Source of the DNA: an uncultured Gammaproteobacteria bacterium
GTDB lineage: Bacteria; Pseudomonadota; Gammaproteobacteria; Enterobacterales; Psychrobiaceae
Length of the DNA: 43,632 bases
NCBI GenBank assembly: GCA_937139475.1
Contig: CAKZQF010000207.1
Span: 1 to 43,632 of the forward strand
Direction of reading: 5' to 3'
Of this stretch, positions 16,747 to 26,367 are shown one piece after another. The position numbers and the translations under genes were made by a program. The notes below the pieces were generated by a model. That model did not search any database. It had not been told where the DNA came from and was given only the letters and a program-made list of their open reading frames with translations. Position 1 is the first letter of the stretch; each line of letters opens with the position of its first letter.

Positions 16747-18084
16747 TTGAATAATAAATCTGTTTTAATTATCGACGACAACCCTGATATTGGTATTGCA
16801 TTAAAGGTGTTATGTACTATCCATAATATTGATTGTACTGCGGCCATAACGCCCGAGGAAGGGCTTGATTATTTGCGCACCCAATCATTTGACTTGGTCA
16901 TTCAGGATATGAATTTTAGTGCCGATACCACCTCTGGTGAAGAGGGAATCGCGCTGTTTCATCAGCTTCGCGATATCGTTAGTGATATTCCGATTATCCT
17001 TATTACTGCATGGACTCACCTTGAAACTGCGGTGGAGCTGGTCAAGTGTGGCGCGGCTGATTATCTCGCCAAACCATGGGATGACGATAAATTAATTAAT
17101 ACCATTAACAACCTTATTGAACTTGGTGAATTACAATCAACACAGCGAGTTAATGCCAGTAAAAAGCAACAGCGGATAAATACCCTAAGACAGGATTATC
17201 AACTATGTGATTTGCAATTTAACAGCGATGAGATGTTGTCGTTGCTCGAGCTTACCACGCGGGTGGCCCATGCCGATGTTCCCGTTCTTATCACCGGGCC
17301 TAACGGTGCAGGTAAAGAAAAAATAGCTCAAATTATTCAGGCTAATTCAAGCTGTAATGAGGGCCCATTTGTTAAAGTAAATGTCGGCGCATTAGCTAAA
17401 GAGCAAATGGAAGCCGAGCTATTTGGCGCTGAAGCCGGGGCGTATACTGGCGCGACCAAAACACGTATTGGCCGTTTTGAGCGTGCCGATAAAGGCACCT
17501 TATTTTTAGATGAGATCGGCAATCTATCGCTAGATGGTCAAGCAAAGCTGTTGCGGGTTCTTGAAACTGGCGAGTTTGAGCGATTGGGCGGTGGAGACAC
17601 ATTAAAAGTTGATGTCAGAATAGTTAGTGCAACCAATGCTGATTTACCGCAAGCGATTCAGGACGGTACTTTCAGAGAAGATTTATTTTATCGACTGAAC
17701 GTTATAGAGCTTAAGTTACCGCCGCTAAATGAACGAATCGATGATGTTGTACCATTAGCTAATTTCTTTTTAAATGGTCAAAAATCGTTAACCGTTGCTG
17801 CCGCAGAAAAGCTCAACCAATATCACTGGCCGGGTAATGTACGGGAGCTGCAAAACATTATAAAGCGCGCCATGTTAATTACCACCGCTGATGTACTTGA
17901 TTGTGATGATATTGATGTCAAAGTGATTAACAAGCCTAAAGCACGTACTGAGGAGGCGAGTGAACAAGAAATAATGCAAGCCCTTGAAGATTGTGGTGGG
18001 GTGGTTTCGATGGCTGCTAAACAGCTTGGACTTAGTCGTTCGGCACTGTATCGTCGGATGAAAAAATTTGAGATCGAAACATAA
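16747..18084 (+). CDS. Sigma-54-dependent response regulator (NtrC family)
   Basis: The protein has 445 residues. The receiver domain (about 4-120) has the acidic pair Asp10/Asp11, phospho-acceptor Asp54 and Lys109. The AAA+ domain (about 160-375) has Walker A GPNGAGKE (184-191), the sigma-54 contact loop as GAYTGA (231-236, Tyr in place of the usual Phe) and Walker B LFLDE (255-256). A Fis-type helix-turn-helix closes the protein (SMAAKQLGLSRSALYRRMK). The start is TTG, chosen because AAGGA lies eight bases before it and the next residues open the receiver fold. It is coupled to the kinase gene through TAATG. It probably activates its own operon. Confidence 0.93.
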   Translation: MNNKSVLIIDDNPDIGIALKVLCTIHNIDCTAAITPEEGLDYLRTQSFDLVIQDMNFSADTTSGEEGIALFHQLRDIVSDIPIILITAWTHLETAVELVKCGAADYLAKPWDDDKLINTINNLIELGELQSTQRVNASKKQQRINTLRQDYQLCDLQFNSDEMLSLLELTTRVAHADVPVLITGPNGAGKEKIAQIIQANSSCNEGPFVKVNVGALAKEQMEAELFGAEAGAYTGATKTRIGRFERADKGTLFLDEIGNLSLDGQAKLLRVLETGEFERLGGGDTLKVDVRIVSATNADLPQAIQDGTFREDLFYRLNVIELKLPPLNERIDDVVPLANFFLNGQKSLTVAAAEKLNQYHWPGNVRELQNIIKRAMLITTADVLDCDDIDVKVINKPKARTEEASEQEIMQALEDCGGVVSMAAKQLGLSRSALYRRMKKFEIET

Positions 18085-19415
18085 TGAAACGTAGCTTGAA
18101 ACTTCGTCTATTTGTCGCTTTTTTACTGCTTATCACGATTCAAGCATTGCTTATTGGTGGACTGCACAGCATCGGGATGAGCATTATTATTGCGATTATT
18201 GCAGCAAGTGTTGTAACTATTATCATTATGCTTAGCTACCTAAAATCATTCGTGGAGCCGTTTAGCCAAATGGTAGAAGCGCTAGAGGTGGGAGTTCGCA
18301 GCCTTAAAGACAATGATTTTAGTGTAACGATTCAAAACAAGCACTATCAGGAATTTGATTTTTTAATTGATACTTACAATGAACTGACCAACGTTTTGCG
18401 CCATGAGCGACTCTCAATATTTCAGCGGGAACAGCTACTAAATAAGGTGATTCAGGCAACCCCGGTTGCCTTGATCCTAACCGACAACAATGGCCGCATT
18501 GTACTGAGCAATTATGCGGCTAAAAATTTATTAAATTATCAAGCAAAGCTTGATGGTGAATTGTTTCATCAGGCGATTGAGGGGATCCCGCAGGGGCTGT
18601 ATGAGGCGACAATCAACAGAAAAGATGGCTTAGTCACAGAGTCTCTCAACAATGAGGCGATTTGTTATAGCTTAACCTGCCAGCAGGTGACTTTGGCTAA
18701 TAAGATGCATCACCTCTACCTTTATAAAAATCTAACCAGTGACATATCACGCAAGGAAAACGATATTTGGAAAAAGGCAATTCGACTTATTAGCCATGAG
18801 TTAAACAATTCCTTAGCGCCAATTAAGTCACTAACGTCCTCAGCCAAGAAAATTATAGAGCAACCTAAACACCACCAAATGTTGCCGGATATCTTTGATA
18901 CCATTGGTAATCGTGTTGAAAATTTACATTTATTTTTAAGCCAGTATGCCACCTATGCTCGGCTGCCTGCACCGCAATTTAAAACCGTTGAACTAGCAAG
19001 TTTTATTGAAAGCATCGAGCGGTTAAGTCAAATAAATGTCAATGTTGATGTTAATGAATCAACTATTGTTATCGATCAGGCGCAGATAGAACAAGCGTTA
19101 TTAAACTTGATTAAAAATGCCAAAGAGTCCGGTTCAGCGATAGCGGATATTGAATTAACCATTACCCAGCTTAATCAACAACTAATGGTGACACTAGTTG
19201 ATGGTGGTAGTGGCATGAGTCAAACCCAGCTGCAACAAGCACTGTTGCCCTTTTTTACGACCAAACCCACCGGCAGTGGCCTAGGGTTGGCGCTTTGTAA
19301 TGAGATTATTATTGCCCACAATGGCAAACTTAAACTGGCGAATCGCCGTGATGCACAAGGTGAGACAATCAGTGGAATTGAAGTGCAGTTTTCACTGCCG
19401 TTGCAACAGCTATAA
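18084..19415 (+). CDS. Sensor histidine kinase partner
   Basis: The protein has 443 residues. Two adjacent membrane helices (about 8-28 and 32-52) enclose almost no periplasmic loop, so sensing is probably within the membrane or cytoplasmic. A HAMP-like linker, a PAS-like domain (about 115-220), the H-box ISHELNNSLAPIKSL with phospho-His238, then N-box NLIKNAKESG, DGGSGM and TGSGLGLALC of the ATPase domain follow. The start overlaps the regulator's stop (TAATG), indicating translational coupling. NtrY-type kinases next to MacB-like pumps often sense envelope stress, but the signal here is unknown. Confidence 0.92.
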   Translation: MKRSLKLRLFVAFLLLITIQALLIGGLHSIGMSIIIAIIAASVVTIIIMLSYLKSFVEPFSQMVEALEVGVRSLKDNDFSVTIQNKHYQEFDFLIDTYNELTNVLRHERLSIFQREQLLNKVIQATPVALILTDNNGRIVLSNYAAKNLLNYQAKLDGELFHQAIEGIPQGLYEATINRKDGLVTESLNNEAICYSLTCQQVTLANKMHHLYLYKNLTSDISRKENDIWKKAIRLISHELNNSLAPIKSLTSSAKKIIEQPKHHQMLPDIFDTIGNRVENLHLFLSQYATYARLPAPQFKTVELASFIESIERLSQINVNVDVNESTIVIDQAQIEQALLNLIKNAKESGSAIADIELTITQLNQQLMVTLVDGGSGMSQTQLQQALLPFFTTKPTGSGLGLALCNEIIIAHNGKLKLANRRDAQGETISGIEVQFSLPLQQL

Positions 19416-19536
19416 AATTGAAATTTGGGCGCTGTGTAACGCTTATCAGTAATCTCTTGATGAACATACAAAAAATACATTCTATTTACGCTAAATATTT
19501 GCCACAATACAACTCTACTAATAAAGAGTTTGCAAA

Positions 19537-20175
19537 ATGAACCTTAAGCACGCTGATACTCTGGTCGTCCTTGACTTTGAAACCACTGGCTTATCGCCAG
19601 ATAATGGCGATAGGGCAATTGAAATTGGCGCTGTGCGTATCGTTGATGGCAAGATCACGGAACAGTTCCAGGCACTGATGAACCCTGGTATTAGAGTTAA
19701 TAGCTTTATCGAGGGCTATACCGGTATTACTAATACCATGTTAGACGGTGCAGCCAGTTGCAGTGAAGTCATGGCGCAATTTTGTGATTTTATCGGTGAT
19801 GATAACCTGCTAGCGCACAATGCCTCGTTTGACCAAAAATTCTTAGACAATGAATTGTCACACATCTCTCGCACTTATAAAGGAGAGTTCACTTGTTCTT
19901 TGTTAGTTTCTCGCCGTATTAATCTTGACGCGCCAAGCCACAGCTTAGGTAACTTAGTTAACCAATTAGAACTTTCTGAAGAGGGGAGCTTTCACCGGGC
20001 ATTATTTGACGCGCAAATGACTGCCAAGTTATGGTTGCATATGCTGGCACAGATTAATGAGACTTACGGTATTGAACGTGCACCGTTCTCACTGATGCAG
20101 CAAATCGCCTGTACACCGAAAAAGCAAGTGGCTAAAATTTTACAAAACTACTCGATTCAAAACGCCACACTGTAA
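19537..20175 (+). CDS. DnaQ-like 3'-5' exonuclease
   Basis: This 212-residue protein has the DEDDh exonuclease motifs: Exo I VVLDFETTG, Exo II region HNASFDQKFL, and Exo III HRALFDAQMT with the His and Asp. It resembles stand-alone relatives of the DNA polymerase III epsilon subunit and lacks the C-terminal polymerase-binding tail of true DnaQ, so a repair or nucleic-acid processing role is more likely. It begins about 120 bases after the kinase gene. Its end overlaps the convergent lytic transglycosylase by 19 bases. Confidence 0.88.
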   Translation: MNLKHADTLVVLDFETTGLSPDNGDRAIEIGAVRIVDGKITEQFQALMNPGIRVNSFIEGYTGITNTMLDGAASCSEVMAQFCDFIGDDNLLAHNASFDQKFLDNELSHISRTYKGEFTCSLLVSRRINLDAPSHSLGNLVNQLELSEEGSFHRALFDAQMTAKLWLHMLAQINETYGIERAPFSLMQQIACTPKKQVAKILQNYSIQNATL

Positions 20176-20786
20176 TTGCTATTAGCTTGCTGATAACGCT
20201 TATGTAGGATTTTTATCCGCTTAACATACGCTTGGGTTTCAGGGAAAGGGGGAATGCCGCCAAAGCGCTGAACATTGCTTGCCCCTGAATTGTAAGCTGC
20301 CGTCGCCAAGCTAACATCGCCCTTAAATATTGCTAGCAGTTTAGCCAGATATTGGGTCCCACCGCTGATGTTTTCCCCCACATTAAAAGGTTTCTTAACC
20401 CCTAGCTCTATGGCCGTTTCCGGCATTAATTGCATTAATCCTTGTGCCCCAACTTTTGACACGACATGGGGCCTAAAAGAAGACTCGGCATGAATAACGG
20501 CTTTAATCAACGCTGGATTGACGGCGTACTTGCTACTGGCTTGGCCGATTTCTTGCGAGTATTTAGTGAGATAAAGTGGCGTTTCATGCCAATTAACAGC
20601 TGAGTTAAGTGTGCAGGCGTAGCAGTCAAACTTGAAGGTTCTGGCGATGGTTCTCCCGTTAGGCTTAATATTAGAAAATACCACCGAACCATCGGCTTTG
20701 TGATATTTATATATTTCATCCCCGCTAGTCGCAAACACGCTAAATGTGATGAGGCCAAAGAACAATAGTGAGTGAATGTAATGCAT
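20157..20786 (-). CDS. Periplasmic lytic transglycosylase with DUF4124-like N terminus
   Basis: This 209-residue protein has a signal peptide (MHYIHSLLFFGLITFSVFA), a short DUF4124-like stretch (IYKYHKADGSVVFSN) and an SLT domain with catalytic Glu in VIHAESSF, then GAQGLMQLMP and AYNSGASNV. It should cleave peptidoglycan between MurNAc and GlcNAc with anhydro-MurNAc formation. The start at 20786 is set by the TAATG overlap with the upstream membrane-protein stop and by the signal peptide; longer starts would bury the signal. Confidence 0.87.
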   Translation of the reverse strand: MHYIHSLLFFGLITFSVFATSGDEIYKYHKADGSVVFSNIKPNGRTIARTFKFDCYACTLNSAVNWHETPLYLTKYSQEIGQASSKYAVNPALIKAVIHAESSFRPHVVSKVGAQGLMQLMPETAIELGVKKPFNVGENISGGTQYLAKLLAIFKGDVSLATAAYNSGASNVQRFGGIPPFPETQAYVKRIKILHKRYQQANSNYSVAF

Positions 20787-21118
20787 TAATTGTGAGATTG
20801 AGTTTGTTCTAAAGATTGCCATAATTGGTATCGATCGCCGACTCGAATCGTGATCGAAAAACGATAGGCGCATAATAGGCAACCAATTGAACAAAGACCA
20901 AAAAAGTCGGTAAACTTGATATTAAAAACTGGCATGATGTCATCGGGAAAATTAAAAAAGACGCTACCCAGCCATATTAAGCCACCAAAGAGACTAAACC
21001 CTAACGCAAAACATTCTATTTTCTTTAATTCACGGCGACTGGCACTAAACCATCCGCGACCACAGACAAGACGAACCCATAGTGGATATGATGAATAAGG
21101 TTGTATAGAATCTTGCAT
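20786..21118 (-). CDS. Small membrane protein of unknown function
   Basis: This 110-residue protein has two probable membrane helices (about 38-56 and 68-86) and a basic N-terminal region. I do not recognise the family. It is translationally coupled (TAATG) to the lytic transglycosylase gene, suggesting an envelope role. AAGGAGA lies just before the start codon. Confidence 0.7.
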   Translation of the reverse strand: MQDSIQPYSSYPLWVRLVCGRGWFSASRRELKKIECFALGFSLFGGLIWLGSVFFNFPDDIMPVFNIKFTDFFGLCSIGCLLCAYRFSITIRVGDRYQLWQSLEQTQSHN

Positions 21119-21200
21119 AAAATCTCCTTATAACTCAATTAGTACAACGGCGTTAATTATTTTAAATAATATAATGATTTGTATCGACAGGAAACGCAAC

Positions 21201-21644
21201 ATGAATATTAGAAAAGGTAGCTTAAACGACTTAACGGCGTTGGTGGCGTTTAATCAAGCGATGGCACTGGAAACCGAAGACTTACAACTTGACCACGACA
21301 CTTTAACGAGAGGCGTGGCGACTCTATTACAAGGTCCTGAAAAAGGATTCTATCTGGTAGCGGAAGTTGATGGTGAGATTGCCGGCTCCCTCATGGTAAC
21401 CTTTGAATGGTCAGATTGGCGTGCCAATGACTATTTTTGGATTCAAAGCGTTTATATTCGACCACAAAATCGTCGTCAGGGAATCTACACTAAGCTCTAT
21501 CAAGCGGTTAAGGATGCCGCCAATGAACAAGGTGGCGCGGCAAGCTTCCGCCTTTATGTTGAAAAAGAAAACACCAAGGCACAGCAGACCTACCAAGCGT
21601 TGGGCATGCATGAGTGCTACTACCTGATGTATGAAGAGAAATAG
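21201..21644 (+). CDS. GNAT family N-acetyltransferase
   Basis: This 147-residue protein transfers an acetyl group from acetyl-CoA to an unknown amine. It has the GNAT order of motifs: IRKGSLNDLTALVAFN, a central strand VAEVDGEIAGSLMV, the CoA loop VYIRPQNRRQGIYTKLY (R-x-x-G replaced by RRQGIY), and the late YVEKENTKAQQTYQALGM. The start at 21201 follows AGGAAA; the ATG at 21174 overlaps a TATAAT sequence and is unlikely. Substrate unknown. Confidence 0.87.
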   Translation: MNIRKGSLNDLTALVAFNQAMALETEDLQLDHDTLTRGVATLLQGPEKGFYLVAEVDGEIAGSLMVTFEWSDWRANDYFWIQSVYIRPQNRRQGIYTKLYQAVKDAANEQGGAASFRLYVEKENTKAQQTYQALGMHECYYLMYEEK

Positions 21645-21671
21645 CAGTCCTATTAGACTATTGTAATACTT

Positions 21672-22109
21672 TTAATAGAGGGGCTTGCCCTGTGGTGCGA
21701 GTGATTTTGCCCCTGGGCCTAATGGTTGGCCGTAACTAAATTCAACAAAGTTGCCATTAGGATCAAGCAAACCGCAATAATAGCCGACGGGGTACGCTTC
21801 TTGCCGCGGCGGCCACACTAAAATGCCTTGTTGCTTGGCTTTAGCGGCAATAGTATCCACTTGTTGTTTACTTGCTACGGCAAACCCCAGGTGGCCATAG
21901 TTGTCTTCAAAAACAGCCTGCGCTCGCCCTCCTTGTAACAACACCAGAACAAATTCTTGTTCTCTGCCAAACTCAGCCAGCCAAATTACTTGATTAGGGG
22001 GCTGATTGCGGCGTCTGATAATCTTCATGTGGCAATAGTTTTGGTAAAATTCGATGCAAGCGTCAAGGTCTTCAACGTGCAGCGCGATATGCGTTAACTT
22101 GGGTTTCAT
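21672..22109 (-). CDS. VOC (glyoxalase/dioxygenase fold) family protein
   Basis: This 145-residue metal-dependent fold protein has the family pattern HIALHVEDLDACIEFYQNY, a central YGHLGFAVASKQQVDTI and a final LLDPNGNFVEFSYGQ. Candidate metal ligands are the N-terminal His, the His of GHLGF and the Glu of NFVEF. The reaction is unknown. Its start overlaps the upstream SDR gene stop by four bases (ATGA), so it is the last gene of the nfeD-slipin operon. Confidence 0.88.
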   Translation of the reverse strand: MKPKLTHIALHVEDLDACIEFYQNYCHMKIIRRRNQPPNQVIWLAEFGREQEFVLVLLQGGRAQAVFEDNYGHLGFAVASKQQVDTIAAKAKQQGILVWPPRQEAYPVGYYCGLLDPNGNFVEFSYGQPLGPGAKSLAPQGKPLY

Positions 22110-23020
22110 TTCAATACATCTTTTAAAGCGCAGTCAATATTGGGATAGTCAAAGTTAAAGCCTTGCTCTGTCAGGCGTTGTGGAATAACCCGTTGACCGG
22201 TTAGTAATAACTGGGACATCTCTGCGAGCAATATTCGCAAAACTACACTTGGCACCACTAAGAAATAGACACGATGAAGTGCCTTCGCCAGGCTGGAGTT
22301 AAATCGCTCATTAGTAACGGGGTTGGGGCTGGTGAGATTGAAAGTACCACTTGGCTTATTATTCGTTGGTATCTCTTCAGCAATTAAGAACAACAGCGCG
22401 TTAACCATATCATCGATATGTATCCATGACATATACTGCTGGCCATCACCGAGTCTAGCGCCCAAACAGAGCTGAAAAGGAAGTTTGAGCTTTTGTAGGA
22501 AGCCGCCAGTTTCGCTTAAAACCAGCCCTGTTCGACTAATGCATACACGCACTCCAGCTTGCGACAACGCATTTGCTTCCGCTTCCCATGCATCACACAG
22601 GGTGTGGGTGTATTCAAGCGCAGCTGAACTATCCTCAGTCAATATTTGTGATTGCCTATTACCATACCAACCCACTGCTGAACCGCTAATCAATGCTTTG
22701 GGGAGGCGGTTTAGTGTTTTAATCCATGCCACCAATTGACGCGTAAAATCGACGCGGCTTTGCCATAATCTTAATTTTTGCTGTGTACTCCAACGTTTGT
22801 CTGCAATTGGTTCTCCAGCGAGGTTTATCACGTAATCCAGAGTCCTTGAGCTATCATAGTCGGTTAAGGTGTTAATAAAGTCGATGGGATAAGGTAGTTT
22901 TTGCTTGGCCCGGCTTATGTCACGGGTTAGCACCGTTATTTGATTCTCTGCCCCAAGCAATTGCTTTATCAAAGCACTGCCAATGAGCCCCGTTCCGCCA
23001 GTGACTAAGAACCTAGCCAT
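22106..23020 (-). CDS. TIGR01777 / SDR39U1-like NAD(P)-binding epimerase family protein
   Basis: This 304-residue Rossmann protein begins with the dinucleotide motif [17 protein letters not shown] and has [12 protein letters not shown] and SGSAVGWYG, hallmarks of the YfcH/SDR39U1 group. The C-terminal DUF1731-like part ends in [19 protein letters not shown]. The reaction of this family is not established. The start overlaps the slipin stop by eight bases (ATGGCTAG), indicating coupled translation. Confidence 0.9.
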   Translation of the reverse strand: MARFLVTGGTGLIGSALIKQLLGAENQITVLTRDISRAKQKLPYPIDFINTLTDYDSSRTLDYVINLAGEPIADKRWSTQQKLRLWQSRVDFTRQLVAWIKTLNRLPKALISGSAVGWYGNRQSQILTEDSSAALEYTHTLCDAWEAEANALSQAGVRVCISRTGLVLSETGGFLQKLKLPFQLCLGARLGDGQQYMSWIHIDDMVNALLFLIAEEIPTNNKPSGTFNLTSPNPVTNERFNSSLAKALHRVYFLVVPSVVLRILLAEMSQLLLTGQRVIPQRLTEQGFNFDYPNIDCALKDVLK

Positions 23021-23816
23021 CAGCTTTATCTTCTTTTTGTGCGGCTTTCATATGTGTATCAAATAATCCACGGATTAAATCAGTGGGCATTGGAAATAAA
23101 ATAGTGGAGTTATTCTCTGAGGCTATCTCCGTTAAGGTTTGTAAATAACGTAAGAGAATTGCATTCGGCTGTAAGGCTAACTTTTCGGCTGCTTCAACTA
23201 ATTTTTCTGATGCTTCCATTTCCCCGGATGCATGGATTACTTTCGCACGCCGAGTACGCTCAGCCTCAGCTTGTTGTGCGATAGCGCGAATCATTGTTTC
23301 ATTAAGGTCAACATGCTTAATTTCGACATTTGATACTTTAATCCCCCAGCCATCGGTGCGATTATCCAAGATATTTTGGATGTCGATATTGAGCATTTCC
23401 CGGTTTGATAGCATTTCATCTAACTCATGTTGCCCCAGCACTGAGCGCAGTGTGGTTTGTGCCAGCTGGGATGTAGCCTGAAGAAAGTTTTCAACATTGA
23501 TAATCGCTTTTTGTGAATCGATCACCCTAAAGTAAATCACCGCGTTAACCCGCACCGATACATTATCCCGGCTGATCACATCCTGACTTGGCACGTCCAT
23601 AACAACGGTCCGTAAATCGACTCTAACCATTTGTTGAATAAATGGAACGACAATAATTAGCCCCGGCCCCTTAACCAATTGAAAACGGCCTAGAAAAAAT
23701 ATTACGCCACGCTCATATTCGCGCAGCACTCTAAACAGGCTAATCACAAATGCCAGTGCAAATAAGCTAAGCGATGCTGAGATTAAAAGATCAGTATCGA
23801 GCAGTAATTGTTTCAT
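23013..23816 (-). CDS. Slipin (stomatin-like SPFH membrane protein)
   Basis: This 267-residue protein has an N-terminal membrane helix (about 8-28) and an SPFH/band 7 domain starting [20 protein letters not shown], with the conserved [21 protein letters not shown] and an Ala/Glu-rich helix ([19 protein letters not shown]). Slipins assemble as large cages in the membrane and pair with NfeD proteases, whose gene lies 13 bases upstream here. The likely function is control of membrane protein turnover in microdomains. Confidence 0.93.
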   Translation of the reverse strand: MKQLLLDTDLLISASLSLFALAFVISLFRVLREYERGVIFFLGRFQLVKGPGLIIVVPFIQQMVRVDLRTVVMDVPSQDVISRDNVSVRVNAVIYFRVIDSQKAIINVENFLQATSQLAQTTLRSVLGQHELDEMLSNREMLNIDIQNILDNRTDGWGIKVSNVEIKHVDLNETMIRAIAQQAEAERTRRAKVIHASGEMEASEKLVEAAEKLALQPNAILLRYLQTLTEIASENNSTILFPMPTDLIRGLFDTHMKAAQKEDKADG

Positions 23817-23829
23817 CCGATTCTCCTTG

Positions 23830-25197
23830 TTATTTGCCTTTGGGCGGGCGCTTGACGATTAGAGTTAATCCATCCACTTCTTGTATCCTAACGATATCTC
23901 CTGCCGATAAGGGCTGGGAACTGTGAGCTGCCCAGCGCTCTCCGCCCAACAGAACAAAACCATCAGCATTAAAATCATGCTCGACAATGGCTTCACTGTT
24001 TAAAATCGATTCGTGGCCAGTGACCACCTGGTGCTTGCGCAAACGCCATAGTGAACCCACCACGTAAAAGAAAAATATGCCGGAAGTTGCTGCTACGGTG
24101 GCGATGACCTCTGTTGCAATTTGAAACTGTGGCTGTTTGGTATCGATTAAAAAGATAGAGCCAACAATGAAGGCGACGATCCCGCCGATGCCAAAGACAC
24201 CAAAGCTTGGCATCATCACTTCGATAATAATAAAGGCGATACCAAGGACTAATAAGCCAAGACCAGCATAATTTAATGGCAGCATTTGGAAGGCGTACAT
24301 GGCAATAAATAAGCATATACCGCCAGTAACACCGGCAACGCCAATTCCGGGACTATAAAATTCAAGCAATAAGCCATAGATGCCTACTAGCATTAAAATG
24401 TAGGCAATATTAGGGTTGGTTATGGTGGCAATAAATTCACTGCGCCAATCCGGCTTTCGATAATCTAGGCGTGCTTTTGATAAATCAACAAGCTGTTGCT
24501 GCTGATTTATCAGTAATGATGGATCGGCCAGTTTAACGAGTAATTGCTCTGGTGAATCAGCCATTAAATCGATGACATTGAGGTCTAATGCCTCTCGTGC
24601 TGTGAGGGTTGCAGCTTGAGATACCGCCAGCTCTGCCCACTCTTCATTGCGTTTGCGTAATTGAGCAAGTGAGCGAATATAGGCAATGGAGTCATTAAGT
24701 ACTTTCTTTTCCATTGCAGTTGGTTCACTGGGTTTACTTTCAGGTTGATTGCCGCCCGGCATAGGACCCGAAATCATAACTGGCGTTGCTGCCCCCAGAG
24801 TTGTTGCCGTCGACATAGCAGATACATGACAGGCGTAAATTATGTAGGTCCCAGCGCTTGCCGCGCGTGCGCCCTGTGGATGAACCAAGCACACCAAGGG
24901 TATCGTTGAGCTTAAAATACGTTCATTAATATCTCTTAAACTCGAGCTTAAACCACCGGGCGTATCGATGGTTAAAATAATGATCGGTGATTGCTTGAGT
25001 CGGTTAATCTCGTTAATTTCGCGGATCAGGTAATCACTAACCGCAGGGCCAATAGCGCCATCAATCGCTAACACGGGAACTTCAAGATGATTGGACACAG
25101 GCAAGGCAGGGCTGCTGTTTTTTTGTTCGACACCAGCATACAAAAAGGAGGAAAAAATTAATATTAATCCTGCAATTATTCGATTCATAGCGCGCAT
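23830..25197 (-). CDS. NfeD family membrane serine protease
   Basis: This 455-residue protein is a long-form (NfeD1b-like) member. It has a signal peptide, a ClpP/SppA-like protease domain (about 38-250) with the nucleophile Ser in ARAASAGTY and a Ser/Lys dyad lysine further on, four to five membrane helices (about 270-395) and a C-terminal OB-fold NfeD domain ([29 protein letters not shown]). In characterised relatives the protease cleaves the C terminus of the partner slipin, encoded next. It leads a four-gene operon with slipin, SDR and VOC genes. Confidence 0.93.
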   Translation of the reverse strand: MRAMNRIIAGLILIFSSFLYAGVEQKNSSPALPVSNHLEVPVLAIDGAIGPAVSDYLIREINEINRLKQSPIIILTIDTPGGLSSSLRDINERILSSTIPLVCLVHPQGARAASAGTYIIYACHVSAMSTATTLGAATPVMISGPMPGGNQPESKPSEPTAMEKKVLNDSIAYIRSLAQLRKRNEEWAELAVSQAATLTAREALDLNVIDLMADSPEQLLVKLADPSLLINQQQQLVDLSKARLDYRKPDWRSEFIATITNPNIAYILMLVGIYGLLLEFYSPGIGVAGVTGGICLFIAMYAFQMLPLNYAGLGLLVLGIAFIIIEVMMPSFGVFGIGGIVAFIVGSIFLIDTKQPQFQIATEVIATVAATSGIFFFYVVGSLWRLRKHQVVTGHESILNSEAIVEHDFNADGFVLLGGERWAAHSSQPLSAGDIVRIQEVDGLTLIVKRPPKGK

Positions 25198-25234
25198 TCC
25201 AAATCGACTGTTATCATTAATGATAGCTTATTTT

Positions 25235-25263
25235 TTGTACAAAAGCATGAGGGGGCATATAAT
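25235..25263 (+). promoter_or_regulatory. Sigma-70 promoter of the YbaK-type gene
   Basis: TTGTAC (25235-25240), a 17-base spacer and TATAAT (25258-25263) form a near-consensus promoter 32 bases before the start codon. Confidence 0.7.
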
Positions 25264-25295
25264 TAACTGGTGTAACAAAATTAGAGGAAATTGCC

Positions 25296-25775
25296 ATGAG
25301 TATTTCGAATCGAGTTGTTGATTACCTTGAGCAGCAGCACATATATTTTGATACCGTAAACCATCCCGCATCTACCAGCTCACTCGGAACGGCGATTGCC
25401 TCGAGTATTTTACCATCGCGGATCGCCAAGGCGATTATTTTGCAAGATCATGAAAGCCGCCATCTAATGGCAATTTTGCCGGCCAACCGTAAAATATCGA
25501 TGACCAAACTGCAAAACCTAACGGACACTAGCTTGCAGTTGGTAAAAGAAAATGAGTTGATGGAGATGTTTTCAGATTGTCAGACGGGGGCAATACCAGC
25601 GCTTGCCGACGCCTATCATATGAATGCTATTTACGATGAAGCCTTAACCCAGTTTGATGATGTGTATCTTGAAGCTGGGGATCATAAGACACTGATCCAC
25701 TTATCTGCCGAGCAGTTTGCCATGCTGATGGCAAAAACAAAGCATGCAAGATTTAGCAACGAGATAGTGCATTAG
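25296..25775 (+). CDS. YbaK/ProX-type aminoacyl-tRNA deacylase domain protein
   Basis: This 159-residue protein is of the YbaK/EbsC family, which hydrolyses mischarged tRNA. It starts with the family pattern YFDTVNHPASTSSLGTAIAS, and the lysine in IAKAIIL matches the catalytic lysine position. GAIPAL is the conserved loop (GxxPP/A) and GDHKTLIHLS is the late strand. AGAGGAAA precedes the ATG. The exact tRNA specificity is unknown. It marks the last ordinary chromosomal gene before the ssrA island. Confidence 0.85.
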   Translation: MSISNRVVDYLEQQHIYFDTVNHPASTSSLGTAIASSILPSRIAKAIILQDHESRHLMAILPANRKISMTKLQNLTDTSLQLVKENELMEMFSDCQTGAIPALADAYHMNAIYDEALTQFDDVYLEAGDHKTLIHLSAEQFAMLMAKTKHARFSNEIVH

Positions 25776-26367
25776 CCTGTGGGAAATAACTTTCCTGAAA
25801 ACAGCGCAGCCGACAGTGGTGAAAGTATTTCCAAGTGATGTAGTAGCGATTAAAAAAAGGGCTTAATCTCGAAGTGATAAGCCCTAATTTCCCGTTACAT
25901 AGTTTTATAGTTCGAGGTCGTTAAACCGGTTGCCAGCACAAAGACTTGAATCTGTCTTTGGGTCACTTGATTGTGGCGTTACGTGATAGGTCGGGCTTAT
26001 CTCGCAGTCAATTGACCCATTGTCGCATATGCATTTTTCTTCCGGGAGTGGATACTCTTTATTTAATGGTGGTTTCATTATTGCTAGCCCTAGTTTTACT
26101 AGTGTTCAACTATTTTTACCCAACGCCAATGGCTTTATCAAGACAAAGGGTAGCCATAACTTTTATTTCGATATCACTACTCAACAACATGTTGTTATTT
26201 AGCTATTAATGCGGCAGTTAATCCGAAATATTTAAGTGTTTCAATTTATTGATTACCCTAAGTGTTCTGTCAATGTACCGGAATGGTTTCAGTTCTGCAT
26301 GCTGGGCATTTTAATAGATAACAACCCTAGTAAACAGAACATCTATTTAGTATTCAGTAAAATCACT
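25776..26367. other. Intergenic stretch at the inner edge of the ssrA island
   Basis: Apart from the ssrA-like terminator at 25850-25886, no gene can be supported. Short open frames on the plus strand near 25946-26209 lack ribosome binding sites and recognisable sequence. They may be remains of decayed cargo. Confidence 0.4.
25850..25886 (-). repeat. Possible oldest ssrA terminator copy (copy F)
   Basis: The stem GGGCTTA/TAAGCCC preceded by A7 reads on the minus strand as a terminator with a 7-T tail. It shares GATTAAAAAA.GGGCTTA with copy B and AAGTGATAAGC with copy E. No tmRNA 3' sequence follows, so it is either the original ssrA terminator with a lost core or an unrelated terminator. Confidence 0.4.

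Noticed and set aside
25946..26209. Overlapping plus-strand open frames with hydrophobic residues
   Set aside because: Non-ATG starts without ribosome binding sites and no recognisable sequence; more likely decayed DNA.
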